From: Brevibacillus sp. SYP-B805 | Lineage (GTDB): Bacteria > Bacillota > Bacilli > Brevibacillales > Brevibacillaceae | Direction: 5' to 3' | Assembly: GCF_011059135.1 (NCBI RefSeq) | Contig: NZ_JAALGD010000017.1 | Coordinates: 18,690-82,689, forward strand | DNA: 64,000 bases | Shown: piece by piece, positions 18,193 to 28,068 of the stretch | Numbering within the stretch: the stretch's first letter is position 1 | Layout: the number at the start of each line of letters is the position of its first letter | Notes under the pieces: model-generated | Told to the model about the DNA's origin: nothing | The model's database searches: none | The model's input: only the letters and a program-made list of their open reading frames with translations | Position numbers and translations under genes: made by a program

Positions 18193-20420
18193 GGAATCGC
18201 ATCCTTCCAGGCTGCATGCAGCTCATGAAGCGGCGCGTTCACCGCTTCCCTGCCGTTGATGGTCACCACCAGGCGATCGCCGCCCGTTTTGCCGATCTTT
18301 TGTACCGGTACGTCCAGCTCTTTTGCCAGGCCTCGGATTGCATCCACATGTTCAGGCGATGCGCTGATCAGGACACGCGATTGCGATTCACTGAACAGCG
18401 CCACATCCGCGCGCAGTTCCGTGTTGATGCCGATGGTCGCGCCGATGCCCTTCCCGAAACAGCTTTCCGCGACGGCCACACCCAGGCCGCCCTCGGACAG
18501 GTCGTGGGCGGACTTCACCCATCCCCGGCGAATGGCCGTCAGCACCAGCTGCTGCAGTGCCGCTTCCCTCGCGAGATCAAGCTGCGGCGGACGGCCGGAG
18601 ATGCCGCCGGTTACAAGCTTCTGATACTCGCTGCCGCCCAGCTCCGCATGGGTGTCGCCCAGCAGCAGGATCATGTCGCCCGCTTCCTTGAAGTCCTGGG
18701 TGGTAATATGGTCAACGTCGGTGATCAGGCCAACCATGCCGACGGTCGGCGTCGGGTAGATCGCATCGCCGCTCCGCTCGTTGTAGAAGGAGACGTTGCC
18801 CCCGATGACCGGCGTATGCAGCGCCAGACACGCCTTGCTCATGCCATCCACCGCTTTTTCAAACTGCCAGAACACTTCCGGCTTGTCCGGGCTGCCGAAG
18901 TTGAGGCAGTCCGTGATGGCGAGCGGTTCCGCCCCGGAGCAGACCACGTTGCGCGCCGCTTCCGCCACCGCGATCGCGCCGCCCACTTCCGGATCGAGAT
19001 AGACGTAGCGGCCGTTGCAGTCTGTGCTCATCGCCAGGGCCTTGCGGGTGCCGCGAATCATCACGACCGCGGCGTCAGAGCCCGGTGTTACCGCAGTGGA
19101 GGCGCGAACAATATGGTCGTATTGCTCATAGACCCACGCCTTGCTGGCGATGGTGGGCTGGGACAGGATCTCTTTCAGCGTGCTGGTCAGATCGGCCGGT
19201 TCCGCGATCTGTGCCAGCGGGTCCACCGCCGCGTTCGCTTCATAGTATGCCGGAATCCTGGACGGTTTATGGTAGACCGGCGCTTCTTCCGCCAGGCTGT
19301 CCACCGGCACCTCCGCCACCACTTCGCCCTTGTGGAGCAGGCGCAGCAGCCCATCGTCCGTCACGCGGCCCACGATGGCAGCGTGCAGCCCCCATTTGTC
19401 AAAAATGGCGATGGCTTCCGCTTCGCGCCCTTTCTCCACCACCAGCAGCATGCGCTCCTGCGATTCGGACAGCATCATCTCGTAGGCGGACATGCCCGCC
19501 TCCCGCTGCGGCACAAGGTCGAGGTTCAGCTCAATCCCGTTCCCCGCCTTGGACGCCATCTCGGCGCTGGAGCAGGTGAGGCCCGCCGCGCCCATATCCT
19601 GAATGCCGACGACGCAGCCTGTGTCGATCAGTTCCAGGCACGCTTCCAGCAGCAGTTTTTCCATGAACGGATCGCCCACCTGCACGGCCGGGCGCTTTTT
19701 CTCCGATTCCTCGCTCAATTCTTCGGAGGCAAAGGTCGCCCCGTGAATCCCGTCGCGCCCGGTGCTGGCCCCTACGTAAATGACGGGGTTGCCGATGCCG
19801 CTCGCCACGCCTTTTTGAATCTTGTCGTGGTCGATCAGGCCGACGCACATGGCATTCACCAGCGGATTGCCCTCGTAGGTCGGATCGAAGTTGACCTCGC
19901 CGCCTACGGTCGGGATGCCGATACAGTTGCCGTAGCCCGCGATCCCCGCCACCACATGCTCGAACAGATATTTGACGCGCGGTTTGGTCAGCTCGCCGAA
20001 GCGGAGCGAGTTCAGCAGGGCAATCGGCCGCGCGCCCATGGAAAACACGTCGCGGATAATGCCGCCGACGCCCGTGGCCGCCCCTTGATAAGGTTCGATG
20101 GCCGACGGGTGGTTGTGGCTTTCGATCTTGAACACCACCGCCTGCTTGTCGCCGATGTCGACAATGCCCGCCCCCTCGCCGGGCCCCTGCAGGACGCGCG
20201 GTCCTTCGGTCGGGAAACGGCGCAGCACGGGCTTGGAGTTTTTGTAGGAGCAGTGCTCGGACCACATGACGCTGTAAAGCCCCGTTTCTGTCCAGTTGGG
20301 CTGGCGGCCCAGGAGTTCCACGACACGGGCATACTCTTCGTCCGTCAATCCGATTTCCGCGTAGAGACGTTGTTCGGCGATTTGCGCCGGAGTCGGTTCT
20401 TTATGCCTGAGCTGTGACAC
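18177..20420 (-). CDS. purL: FGAM synthase, large subunit (small-type PurL)
   Basis: A 747-residue ATP-dependent subunit that works with PurQ and PurS. The length and lack of a fused glutaminase domain mark the Gram-positive, three-component form. Motifs include [37 protein letters not shown] and [16 protein letters not shown]. It overlaps purQ by 20 bp at its start and purF at its end, so the three are translationally coupled. Confidence 0.96.
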   Translation of the reverse strand: MSQLRHKEPTPAQIAEQRLYAEIGLTDEEYARVVELLGRQPNWTETGLYSVMWSEHCSYKNSKPVLRRFPTEGPRVLQGPGEGAGIVDIGDKQAVVFKIESHNHPSAIEPYQGAATGVGGIIRDVFSMGARPIALLNSLRFGELTKPRVKYLFEHVVAGIAGYGNCIGIPTVGGEVNFDPTYEGNPLVNAMCVGLIDHDKIQKGVASGIGNPVIYVGASTGRDGIHGATFASEELSEESEKKRPAVQVGDPFMEKLLLEACLELIDTGCVVGIQDMGAAGLTCSSAEMASKAGNGIELNLDLVPQREAGMSAYEMMLSESQERMLLVVEKGREAEAIAIFDKWGLHAAIVGRVTDDGLLRLLHKGEVVAEVPVDSLAEEAPVYHKPSRIPAYYEANAAVDPLAQIAEPADLTSTLKEILSQPTIASKAWVYEQYDHIVRASTAVTPGSDAAVVMIRGTRKALAMSTDCNGRYVYLDPEVGGAIAVAEAARNVVCSGAEPLAITDCLNFGSPDKPEVFWQFEKAVDGMSKACLALHTPVIGGNVSFYNERSGDAIYPTPTVGMVGLITDVDHITTQDFKEAGDMILLLGDTHAELGGSEYQKLVTGGISGRPPQLDLAREAALQQLVLTAIRRGWVKSAHDLSEGGLGVAVAESCFGKGIGATIGINTELRADVALFSESQSRVLISASPEHVDAIRGLAKELDVPVQKIGKTGGDRLVVTINGREAVNAPLHELHAAWKDAIPCLIG

Positions 20421-21093
20421 CGTTCTTTTCCCTCCATGTGTGAAGAATCGAAGTAAAGACGCGCTTGCCGTCGTCCGAGGTCATCCATGTGTGCACGGCC
20501 CGCTCGGGGTGTGGCATCATCCCCAGCACGTTTCCGCGTTCGTTGCAGATTCCGGCGATATCATCGATCGACCCGTTCGGATTCTCTCCCTCATAGCGGA
20601 ACACGATCTGATTGTTCGCCTTCAGCTTCGCCAGGGTGGCCTCATCGCAGTAGTAGTTGCCTTCGCCGTGGGCGATCGGGATGTCGATCACCTCGCCCGC
20701 CGCGTAATCGCGGGTAAACGGCGTTTCATTGTTCACCACCCGCAGCCTGGAGAGCTTGCAGCGATATTTCAGCGTCTTGTTGCGCAGCATGGCTCCCGGC
20801 AGAAGCCCGGCTTCCAGGAGAATCTGGAAACCGTTGCAGACGCCCATCACAAGCTTGCCTTCCGCGGCCGCCTTGACAACCTGCTCCATCACCGGGGAAA
20901 AACGGGCCACCGCGCCGCAGCGCAGGTAATCCCCATAGGAGAAGCCTCCCGGCAGCAGAATCACATCGTAGCCCGAAAGGTCGGTCGTGCTGTGCCACAC
21001 ATAATCAACAGGTACAGCCATGATGTCTTCCACGGCGTACCGCATGTCGACGTCCGCATTGGAACCCGGAAAAACGATTACTCCCACTTTCAT
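20401..21093 (-). CDS. purQ: FGAM synthase, glutaminase subunit
   Basis: A 230-residue class I glutamine amidotransferase. The N-terminus [15 protein letters not shown] is standard, the nucleophile is the Cys of [13 protein letters not shown], and MMPHPERAV carries the catalytic His and Glu. The start ATG 21093 lies 4 bp after the purS stop and is preceded by GGAGGGGTAAGG. It supplies ammonia to PurL. Confidence 0.96.
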   Translation of the reverse strand: MKVGVIVFPGSNADVDMRYAVEDIMAVPVDYVWHSTTDLSGYDVILLPGGFSYGDYLRCGAVARFSPVMEQVVKAAAEGKLVMGVCNGFQILLEAGLLPGAMLRNKTLKYRCKLSRLRVVNNETPFTRDYAAGEVIDIPIAHGEGNYYCDEATLAKLKANNQIVFRYEGENPNGSIDDIAGICNERGNVLGMMPHPERAVHTWMTSDDGKRVFTSILHTWREKNGVTAQA

Positions 21094-21097
21094 CGCC

Positions 21098-21346
21098 TTA
21101 CCCCTCCACGATCTCGAAGCGGTAGTCTTCGATGACGGTATTGGCCAGCAGCTTTTCGCACATCTCCTTGACGCGCTCTTCCGCCTGGCTGCGGTCGGCG
21201 GTATCGAGGGCAACCTCCATGTATTTGCCGATGCGCACCTCGTTTACCTCATCGTAGCCGAGCGTGTGCAGCGCTTCCTTGACGGCATTGCCTTGCGGGT
21301 CCAGCACGCTTTCGCGCAGGGTGACAAAAACGATCGCTTTATACAT
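21098..21346 (-). CDS. purS: FGAM synthase subunit PurS
   Basis: An 82-residue β-α-β protein ([36 protein letters not shown]) that bridges PurL and PurQ in the Gram-positive complex. It overlaps the purC end by 8 bp and precedes purQ by 4 bp. Confidence 0.95.
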   Translation of the reverse strand: MYKAIVFVTLRESVLDPQGNAVKEALHTLGYDEVNEVRIGKYMEVALDTADRSQAEERVKEMCEKLLANTVIEDYRFEIVEG

Positions 21347-22061
21347 GATTCTCTCCTCCTATACGTCGCAGCATTTCGCGGTATGCTTCTTCCACATGGC
21401 CCAGATCGCGGCGGAAACGGTCCTTGTCCAGTTTTTCCCCGGTCCGGGCATCCCAGAAACGGCAGGTATCCGGCGAGATCTCGTCAGCCAGCAGGATCTC
21501 TCCATCCGGCGTATGGCCGAATTCCAGCTTGAAATCGATCAGATTGACGTCCCGTTTGGCCAAATAGGCTTGCAGCACCTGATTGATCCGCAGACCCAGC
21601 TCTTCCAGCTTCGCCAGGTCGGCATCACTTGCAATCCCCAGAACCTTGATGTGAGAGTGGTTCACCAGCGGATCGCCCAGCGCGTCGTCCTTGTAGTAAA
21701 ACTCCACGACCGGCTGCGGCAGCGCGGTTCCTTCCGCCCAGCCCAACCGTTTGGCCAGCGAACCGGCGGCGACATTGCGCACCACCACCTCAAGCGGGAT
21801 GATCTTCACCTGCCGGACCGCCTGTTCCCGCGGAGAGAGAAGCTTGACGAAGTGATTGTCGATGCCGTTCTCTTTCAGCAGTTCGAAGAAAATGGCCGTA
21901 ATCCGGTTGTTCAGTTCCCCTTTGCCGACGATGGTTCCCTTCTTCTCTCCGTTGAACGCCGTAGCATCATCCTTGTACTCCACCCAGTAGATTCCCGGTT
22001 CCGAAGTACGAAAGATCTTTTTCGCCTTTCCTTCGTAGAGCTGTTCCAGCTTTTCCACCAC
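21339..22061 (-). CDS. purC: SAICAR synthetase
   Basis: A 240-residue enzyme joining aspartate to CAIR. Motifs are [45 protein letters not shown] and [14 protein letters not shown]. The start is put at GTG 22061 (or the adjacent GTG 22058), 6-9 bases after AGAGAGGAG. An in-frame ATG at 22115 sits practically at the predicted transcription start. In B. subtilis purC follows purB directly; here purB is 26.6 kb away and purC heads its own unit with PurBoxes. Confidence 0.95.
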   Translation of the reverse strand: MVEKLEQLYEGKAKKIFRTSEPGIYWVEYKDDATAFNGEKKGTIVGKGELNNRITAIFFELLKENGIDNHFVKLLSPREQAVRQVKIIPLEVVVRNVAAGSLAKRLGWAEGTALPQPVVEFYYKDDALGDPLVNHSHIKVLGIASDADLAKLEELGLRINQVLQAYLAKRDVNLIDFKLEFGHTPDGEILLADEISPDTCRFWDARTGEKLDKDRFRRDLGHVEEAYREMLRRIGGENHV

Positions 22062-22103
22062 AAACGACTCCTCTCTGCGCAATAAGGTCCATGGATCGCC
22101 GTA

Positions 22104-22195
22104 TTTTACGAACATTACATCCTAATTAAAACATAAATATACGCTTATTACAACGAATGAATCTGGAATTCATCTCGACAAATGTTCGGTTTTTT
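22104..22195 (-). promoter_or_regulatory. purC promoter with PurBox pair
   Basis: On the minus strand TTGTAA (22148-22153) and TTTAAT (22125-22130) are 17 bp apart. A PurBox pair overlaps and precedes it: AAAAACCGAACATTTG (TTCG core on plus at 22185-22188) and the inverted partner with CGAA at 22154-22157, cores 27 bases apart, exactly as upstream of purE. A second, weaker pair (CGAA 22109-22112 and TACG 22140-22143, again 27 apart) covers the -10 region, like the one at purH. Confidence 0.7.
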
Positions 22196-22306
22196 ATTCG
22201 TTTCCCAATATTTACGAAAAATTTATGGCCCATCTTAGAAACATTTGGAACGATCATGCGTCAAATGTGGTAATTTCACCCTCATTTTTGGAAGGAAGGA
22301 ATCATC

Positions 22307-23566
22307 ATGAAGAAAGTTCTTACCCTCATCCTTTTCGCTGCCCTGCTCTCCTCTGCGATCGGGGTCGCAAGTGCCCACGATCTGGCAGCACCGATGCTGA
22401 CGTCGGCTGAAAACGCACCGTCCGGGCAGGTCCTGCTCCCGATTCAGCAAGGAGACAAGTACGGTTTTATTAATCGAGACGGGAAAGTGGTGATCAGCCC
22501 GCAGTATGACGAGGTTGGCCCGTTTCTTGAAGGGTTGGCGCGGGTTGTCAAGGATGGAAAGGACGGCAGAAAATACGGCTTCATCGATCTGAACGGGAAG
22601 GAAGTCATTCCCCTTGCTTTTTCGTATGCCAACGATTTCTCCGAAGGCCTGGCTGCCGTCGAGATCGGCAACCATTATGGCTATATCAACCATGAAGGCA
22701 AGGTGGTGATCGCCCCTCAATTTCACAGTGCCGGCAGCTTTTCGGAAGGACTGGCATGGGTCGTTACGGAGAGCGATACCGGTATACTCGCCTACAGCTA
22801 CATCGATCCGACCGGCAAAACCGTGATCGCCTCCCCTCTCTTCCAAGCCGTGGAGGATTTTCACGACGGGGTCGCACAGGTGGAGTTGAAAAATCCGATT
22901 TTCGATACCCCTGCCTATATCGATCGCACCGGCAGGATTCTGTGGAAAGCGAAGCCGGAAGAGGTTTATGTCTATCAACCGGAGCCGCAGGATATTCCGA
23001 AGATGAAGCAAGCGTTCTCTCCTGTCGAGGGTGCGCAAAATCTGGAGAGTCTCCTCAAGGATCTGGAGGCAAAGGCAAAAGCCTTCGAAGGCGGGCATGT
23101 AAAGGTGCTGATCAACCAGGTGTCGGCTGACCAGTACCTGGATCAGCTTGGGCTTTCGCAGGAGGAACGAAAACAGGCGGATCTGAAAACGTTCGCCCAC
23201 GACTTCACCATCGTCCTGTCTAACGGGAAAGACGTGATCGGGACATGGAAAGGCAGCCTTTTCTATCTGGTGAAAAAGGGGGAGACCAAGGCGTTTTTGC
23301 TGGAAACCGGCCATCACGAATCCGTCGAACTTGGCGATGAGGAGAAGACGCCCACCGCCGAAGAAAAGGCGCTGCAGGATCTTGCAAGCAAATTAAACGA
23401 CTTCCTGTACGCCACGTACGCGCCAAAAATGAAAGAGGCCCTGCATCTGCCAACCGGGGATGGGGAAGTATGGGCCTACACCAACGGCACCCTGTATCTG
23501 CGATATGCGGATGGGTGCGGGGCCAGCATGCAACAGTACCGTTTCAGACCTACATCCAGTGAATGA
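22307..23566 (+). CDS. Secreted WG-repeat protein
   Basis: A 419-residue exported protein. The signal peptide is MKKVLTLILFAALLSSAIGV with a likely cut after VASA. Residues ~45-220 hold about four WG/KWG-type repeats (KYGFINRDGKVVISPQYDEV, KYGFIDLNGKEVIP, HYGYINHEGKVVIAPQF, SYIDPTGKTVI). The C-terminal half has no family I recognise; it contains NQVSADQYLDQLGLSQEER. It is divergent from purC and ends before two hairpins. Binding surface proteins or ligands is the usual guess for WG repeats; the role here is unknown. Confidence 0.75.
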   Translation: MKKVLTLILFAALLSSAIGVASAHDLAAPMLTSAENAPSGQVLLPIQQGDKYGFINRDGKVVISPQYDEVGPFLEGLARVVKDGKDGRKYGFIDLNGKEVIPLAFSYANDFSEGLAAVEIGNHYGYINHEGKVVIAPQFHSAGSFSEGLAWVVTESDTGILAYSYIDPTGKTVIASPLFQAVEDFHDGVAQVELKNPIFDTPAYIDRTGRILWKAKPEEVYVYQPEPQDIPKMKQAFSPVEGAQNLESLLKDLEAKAKAFEGGHVKVLINQVSADQYLDQLGLSQEERKQADLKTFAHDFTIVLSNGKDVIGTWKGSLFYLVKKGETKAFLLETGHHESVELGDEEKTPTAEEKALQDLASKLNDFLYATYAPKMKEALHLPTGDGEVWAYTNGTLYLRYADGCGASMQQYRFRPTSSE

Positions 23567-23612
23567 TGAGCCTCCCATGCGCGGACGCCTTGCGTTCCGG
23601 CGAGTTCTCAAC

Positions 23613-23655
23613 GGAAAAAGCCGCCTGTTCCCACAGGAACCAAGCGGCTTTTTCC
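23613..23655. terminator. Terminator after WG-repeat gene
   Basis: GGAAAAAGCCGC (23613-23624) pairs perfectly with GCGGCTTTTTCC (23644-23655). The T-run inside the right arm on plus and the A-run on the left allow termination on both strands, serving the WG gene and the convergent EamA gene. Confidence 0.8.
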
Positions 23656-23680
23656 ATTCATGTCAGAAAGCATATGGGGC

Positions 23681-23704
23681 CCCGCCCGGCGCAGGCGGGT
23701 TTTT
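23681..23704 (+). terminator. Second plus-strand terminator
   Basis: CCCGCC (23681-23686), loop CGGCGCA, GGCGGG (23694-23699), then TTTTT. It touches the stop codon of the EamA gene on the other strand and backs up the hairpin at 23613-23655. Confidence 0.6.
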
Positions 23705-24578
23705 ACCGGGCGGTCCCCACAATCAACACACCGGCCGCGATCAGCAATCCCCCCAGAAAAAAGGGGAGCGTGAGGCTTTCGCCGAGCAGCAGCCAGCCCA
23801 GGAACGACCCAACCACCGGCTGCAGGAACAGGAAAAACGCCCCCGTTCCCGCATCCATCAACGCCATCCCTTTATTCCACAGGAAAAAGGCGGCGGCGGT
23901 GGAGACCAGCCCCAGGTACAGCACGCCCCAGAGAATGTAGGGATTCGTCCAAACAGTCGGACTAACCGCAGCGACGGACAGTTCCCACAGCATGGCGGGC
24001 AGGGTAAACAGGACCGCCCACAGCAGGGCATACGTCGTGATGGTCAGCGGCGGATAACGATCGGCTCCTCGCTTCGCCAACACCGACAACAGCGCCCACG
24101 TGGCAGCGGCCACCACCAGAAACAGGCTGCCAGCGAGACTGCTCTCTCCCTGCGCATCCCGGCCGATCACGATCACGATCCCGATGAACGCGACGACAAG
24201 CGCCACCAGCTTGCGCACCGTCAGCGCTTCCTTCAGCCACAAGCGGGCGAACAGCAGCACGAAGACCGGCGTCGTCGCGGTGATCAGCGAGCCGGTGTGG
24301 GCGTCCGACAGCTTCGTTCCGATAAATTGCGTCCCCACCGACAGAAAATAGCCGACGAACCCAATTCCCGCAAACAGCCGCCAGTCGCCCTTCTCCACCC
24401 TGTGCCGTTTCGTGGCGATCATCGTGACGCCAAGCACCAGCACGGCGATCGCATAGCGCAGCCACAACAGCGTAAACGGCGGGAGATAGTCGAGCACATA
24501 CTTGCTTGCCACATACATCCCGCCCCAAATGCTCGCCGCCAGAGACAGGCAGAGCATCCCCCAAATCGTTCGAGTCAT
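23703..24578 (-). CDS. EamA/DMT-family metabolite exporter
   Basis: A 291-residue protein with ten hydrophobic segments in two EamA repeats. The first repeat has AASIWGGMYVASKYVLDYLP and the second has AAATWALLSVLAKRGADRYP; the typical end FLQPVVGSFLGWLLLGESLT is present. Members export amino acids or other small metabolites; substrate not determinable. The start ATG 24578 is preceded by GGACGGAGGAATGAACC. A 15-codon reading frame with its own strong ribosome site lies upstream in the same leader. Confidence 0.85.
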   Translation of the reverse strand: MTRTIWGMLCLSLAASIWGGMYVASKYVLDYLPPFTLLWLRYAIAVLVLGVTMIATKRHRVEKGDWRLFAGIGFVGYFLSVGTQFIGTKLSDAHTGSLITATTPVFVLLFARLWLKEALTVRKLVALVVAFIGIVIVIGRDAQGESSLAGSLFLVVAAATWALLSVLAKRGADRYPPLTITTYALLWAVLFTLPAMLWELSVAAVSPTVWTNPYILWGVLYLGLVSTAAAFFLWNKGMALMDAGTGAFFLFLQPVVGSFLGWLLLGESLTLPFFLGGLLIAAGVLIVGTAR

Positions 24579-24656
24579 GGTTCATTCCTCCGTCCTTTTC
24601 AGTTAGGGTGGATCCCCCCGGACGGAGCATGAAGCATCGTTCATCCCCGCCCCGGG

Positions 24657-24704
24657 TCAGGAACGAACGGCGGGAACATCGTTTTCAAACAAGGTACGGC
24701 GCAT
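24657..24704 (-). CDS. 15-codon leader ORF upstream of the EamA gene
   Basis: AAAAAGGAGTGCCGGAC precedes ATG 24704, and the frame (MRRTLFENDVPAVRS) stops with TGA at 24657. A TATAAT lies at 24737-24742 on the minus strand, about 30 bp before it, though the -35 is poor. Good initiation signals in front of so short a frame suggest a regulatory leader peptide; a decayed gene start is the alternative. The rest of the 24579-24951 gap shows nothing else I can support. Confidence 0.4.
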   Translation of the reverse strand: MRRTLFENDVPAVRS

Positions 24705-24951
24705 GTCCGGCACTCCTTTTTGCGAAAATTTTTATCATTATAACCTGCCTGCGCGGCCCTTGGCGAGTCTTTCCCTCGTTATCATTCTTGATCTGCCCTG
24801 CGGCAGCCAAATGATGGGGACCTTTCGCCGCTTTCCCTTCACGATATGATAAACTAAGCAATGTAGCGAAACGATATCATGCAAGAAAAAAATCCCCATT
24901 CAGCGCGCCTGCACGGCGCGAAAAAACAGGAAAAGAGGGCGAGTGTAACAT

Positions 24952-26151
24952 ATGCTACCATTCGACGTACTTTTTCCCACCAGAGTGATCTTCGGTGTCG
25001 GCGAGCTTGCCCGCCTCGGCGGGGAAGCGAAGAAACTGGGAAAAAAAGCGCTGCTGGTCACCGGCGGTAAATCATCGAAAGCAACCGGTTTGCTTGAGCG
25101 GGTATGCGCCTTGCTGGAAGCGGAGGCGCTGCCCTATGTATTGTTCGACCGCGTGGAACCGAATCCTCGCACCACCACCGTGGATGCGGGGGCGGCCGTT
25201 GCGCGCGAGCAGGGCTGCGATCACATCATTGCACTAGGCGGCGGCTCCGTGATGGATGCGGCCAAGGCGATGGCGGTGGCCGCTCATGCGGGCCGTCCGA
25301 TCTATGATTACATGCGCGGCAATCCGGCAGGCTTGTGGAAGGAGCTGCAGCCGATTCAGGAAGCGCTTCCGATCCTCGCCGTCCCCACCGTGGCCGCCAC
25401 CGGATCGGAAGCCAACGGCATCAGCGTATTGACCCACTGGGAGACCCACGAAAAATCGTCAATCAACGGACCGGGGTTGTTTCCGCGAACGGCCATTCTT
25501 GACCCGTCGCTTACCTACACCGTACCGGCGCACGTTACGGCAGAGGCCTGCGCCGATATTTTCTCCCATCTGTTCGAAGCGTATCTGATCAGCGAGGACG
25601 GCACCCATGTCCAGGACGGCTTCACGGAAACACTCATTCGTCTGGTGGTCCAATACTCCACGGTGGCCATGGAACGGCCGGCTGACGAGGAGGCCCGCTC
25701 CACCCTGCTCTGGGCCAGCACGCTCGCAATCAGCCCGTTTACTCTGGCGGGACGCGGCGCCGGCTATCCCCTGCATGGGGCGGAGCATCCGCTGAGCGGG
25801 TTCTTTGACATTCCCCACGGACGCGGTTTGGCGATCCTGACCGTCCCGTACTTCCGGCAGGTGATCGCCCCGGACAGGCCGGAACGGCTGGCCCGGATGG
25901 GACGGGCATGCTTTGGCGTCACGGAGCTGGATGACCGCGCAGCGGCGGAAGCCACGATTGAAGCCGTCCGCGCCTGGTTTACGCGCATGGGCATCACCCA
26001 GCGGCTCTCCGATTTCGGCATCGGCCGCGACCAGCTGCCGCAACTGGCCGAAGAAGCCGTTCGCATCGGCGGACGCGGCGCCGACCATCTGAGCAGCAGC
26101 CGGGCGCTCTATCCAAACGATATCCTTGCACTCTATCAAGCTTGCTATTAA
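24952..26151 (+). CDS. Iron-containing alcohol dehydrogenase (butanol dehydrogenase type)
   Basis: A 399-residue group III dehydrogenase. The NAD(P) loop is IIALGGGSVMDAAKAMAV, preceded by KALLVTGGKSSKATG. The metal ligands are supplied by ACADIFSHLFEAY (Asp and His) and HGAEHPLSGFFDIPHGRG (two His). Relatives are the YugJ/YugK dehydrogenases of B. subtilis, which reduce aldehydes with NADPH. The start ATG 24952 has GAGGGCGAG upstream. It is followed by the M29 peptidase in the same direction, 58 bp later. Confidence 0.88.
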   Translation: MLPFDVLFPTRVIFGVGELARLGGEAKKLGKKALLVTGGKSSKATGLLERVCALLEAEALPYVLFDRVEPNPRTTTVDAGAAVAREQGCDHIIALGGGSVMDAAKAMAVAAHAGRPIYDYMRGNPAGLWKELQPIQEALPILAVPTVAATGSEANGISVLTHWETHEKSSINGPGLFPRTAILDPSLTYTVPAHVTAEACADIFSHLFEAYLISEDGTHVQDGFTETLIRLVVQYSTVAMERPADEEARSTLLWASTLAISPFTLAGRGAGYPLHGAEHPLSGFFDIPHGRGLAILTVPYFRQVIAPDRPERLARMGRACFGVTELDDRAAAEATIEAVRAWFTRMGITQRLSDFGIGRDQLPQLAEEAVRIGGRGADHLSSSRALYPNDILALYQACY

Positions 26152-26153
26152 AC

Positions 26154-26182
26154 TTGACTTAACGTTCAAAAAAATTCTATCA
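26154..26182 (+). promoter_or_regulatory. Possible promoter before the M29 aminopeptidase
   Basis: TTGACT (26154-26159) and CTATCA (26177-26182) are 17 bp apart in the 58-bp gap. The -10 is poor, so the peptidase may instead be read through from the dehydrogenase gene. Confidence 0.3.
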
Positions 26183-26209
26183 CCACAATCCTATGAATGA
26201 GGTGACGTC

Positions 26210-27325
26210 ATGAAAGACCCTCGTATTGACCAGTTGGCCCGCAACCTGATCCGCTATTCCGTCGAACTGAAAAAAGGCGAAAAGGTGCTGATCGAAAACT
26301 TCGACGTGCAGGTGCCGCTCGTCCGCGCCCTGGTACGGGAAGCGTATGCCGTCGGTGCCTATCCGGTGGTCATGATCAAGGACATGGAAATCCAGCGCGC
26401 GCTCCTGCAAGGCACCAGCGAGGAGCATATGGAGCTTATCGCCAAGCACGAACTCGCCCTCATGCAGGATATGGACGCCTATATCGCGGTCCGCTCCTAC
26501 GCCAACATCAATGAGCTGGCGGATGTGCCGGAAGAGCAGTTGGGCTATTATTCCCGCGTCTACTACAACAAAGTCCACTTTGGCGAACGCATTCCGAACA
26601 AACGCTGGGTCGTGCTCCGTTACCCGAACAAATCGATGGCCCAGTTGTCCAACATGAGCCTGGAAGCTTTCGAAGACTTCTATTTCTCCGTCTGCAACCT
26701 GGATTACGAAAAAATGTCCAAAGCGATGGACCCGCTCGCCGAGCTGATGGAACGCACCGACCGGGTTCGCATTGTGGGGCCGAAAACAGACCTGCGCTTC
26801 TCCATCAAGGGGATTCCCGCCATCAAATGCGCCGGCAAACGGAATATTCCGGATGGTGAAGTGTACACCGCTCCTGTCCGCGATTCCGTGGAAGGCACGA
26901 TCTTCTTCAATGCGCCGACCATCTATCATGGCACCACCTTCACCGATGTGCAGCTGACGTTCTCCCAGGGAAAAATCGTCGAGGCCACCAGCAGCAACAC
27001 GAAGGCGCTGAACGATATCCTCGATACCGATGAAGGCGCCCGCTACATCGGCGAGTTTGCCATCGGCTTCAACCCGCACATCCTGAATCCGATGCTCGAC
27101 ATCCTGTTCGACGAGAAAATTGCCGGCAGCTTCCATTTCACGCCGGGCAACGCCTACGACATCGCCGATAACGGCAACCGTTCCTCCATCCACTGGGATA
27201 TGGTGCAGATCCAGCGTCCGGAATGGGGTGGCGGCGAAATCTGGTTTGATGATGTGCTGATCCGCAAAGACGGCCGCTTCGTGCTGCCGGAGCTGGAAGG
27301 ACTCAATCCGGAAAACCTGGCGTAA
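26210..27325 (+). CDS. M29-family aminopeptidase (AmpS/AmpT type)
   Basis: A 371-residue metallopeptidase of the thermophilic aminopeptidase group; typical length is 370-413 aa. The N-terminal domain begins DQLARNLIRYSVELKKGEKV. The metal-binding C-terminal half contains PDGEVYTAPVRDSVEG (Glu), RYIGEFAIGFNP (Glu), GSFHFTPGNAY (His) and SSIHWDMVQ (His, Asp), and ends with DDVLIRKDGRFVLPEL. It is cytoplasmic, with no signal peptide. The start ATG 26210 follows GAGGTGACGTC. Confidence 0.9.
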   Translation: MKDPRIDQLARNLIRYSVELKKGEKVLIENFDVQVPLVRALVREAYAVGAYPVVMIKDMEIQRALLQGTSEEHMELIAKHELALMQDMDAYIAVRSYANINELADVPEEQLGYYSRVYYNKVHFGERIPNKRWVVLRYPNKSMAQLSNMSLEAFEDFYFSVCNLDYEKMSKAMDPLAELMERTDRVRIVGPKTDLRFSIKGIPAIKCAGKRNIPDGEVYTAPVRDSVEGTIFFNAPTIYHGTTFTDVQLTFSQGKIVEATSSNTKALNDILDTDEGARYIGEFAIGFNPHILNPMLDILFDEKIAGSFHFTPGNAYDIADNGNRSSIHWDMVQIQRPEWGGGEIWFDDVLIRKDGRFVLPELEGLNPENLA

Positions 27326-27388
27326 AATAACCCCGCCGACTTTAGCGAACGCTCTACTCACCCGGCGCAAGCCAATGCTTTTCCGATC

Positions 27389-27425
27389 GGGGGCCCTCGC
27401 CTTACCAGGCGGGGGCCCCATCTTC
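27389..27425 (+). terminator. Terminator after the M29 aminopeptidase
   Basis: GGGGGCCCTCGCC (27389-27401) and GGCGGGGGCCCC (27408-27419) form a GC-rich stem around TTACCA, followed by ATCTTCT. It also separates the plus-strand genes from the minus-strand island. Confidence 0.7.
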
Positions 27426-27463
27426 TGCCATGCGTTTTTCTTTCCTCTTGTTCCTTCGCTGCG

Positions 27464-27932
27464 TCAGGTTTCCGCCCGGAATGTTTTTCCCAACTCCTCC
27501 CCCAGGCCGAAATAGTGACGGAAATTGTAAATCAGCGGACTCCATTTTGCCGGATCGATGCGGCTTTCATCCAGGATGATCTCCCGGTGTGCCCAGACGT
27601 TGACCGCTTCCACTTCCACGATGGCAAAGGGAACTGCGGATTCCGAGAGGCGGATCTGCTGAACGGTTGCCTCGATTTGCAGCGGACATTCCGCGGGACG
27701 GCCCCGGAATGTTGACCACGCATTCAGGATGGCGCTGCAGATTTTCCAATGCTTTCCCCTGCAGGCCCATCCCCAGGACGATCCGGTTCCCCAGCGCCCA
27801 GGAGGAAGAGAGCGGGCTGATGTTGCTCGTGCCGTCTTCGTTCCACGTGGTGAGCAGGATCACCGGTGTGCCGTAATACAGGATTTTGGGCTGGACAAGT
27901 TGGGCCTGGTGCTGCACGTACTCCGTTTTCAT
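27464..27932 (-). pseudogene. Flavin reductase-like (FMN split-barrel) protein, internally deleted and frameshifted
   Basis: From ATG 27932 (AAGGAGGATGC upstream) the frame reads a good FMN-binding split-barrel N-terminus: MKTEYVQHQAQLVQPKILYY, TPVILLTTWNEDGTSNISP, HPECVVNIPGPS. It then shifts. The continuation is in another frame: PAECPLQIEATVQQIRLSES, VPFAIVEVEAVNVWAH, NFRHYFGLGEELGKTFRAET, ending at TGA 27464. The region that normally lies between the two parts (about 40-50 residues, judged from the family) is missing. The gene is dead unless the sequence has an error at about 27.70 kb. Confidence 0.7.
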
Positions 27933-28068
27933 TGGCGCATCCTCCTTCGGCATCATTGCTCGCGTCGTCACCATTGTACGCGATGGTTGGTTCGATGCGC
28001 GCCGAAGTGTGGATGAACGGCAGGACGCTGCTGCTGATACACGCACCTCGCATCCTGACTGTCCCCTG

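Noticed and set aside
17919..20417. An 832-codon plus-strand open frame opposite purL
   Set aside because: Shadow of purL; composition is Arg/His/Gln-rich and no domain is recognisable.
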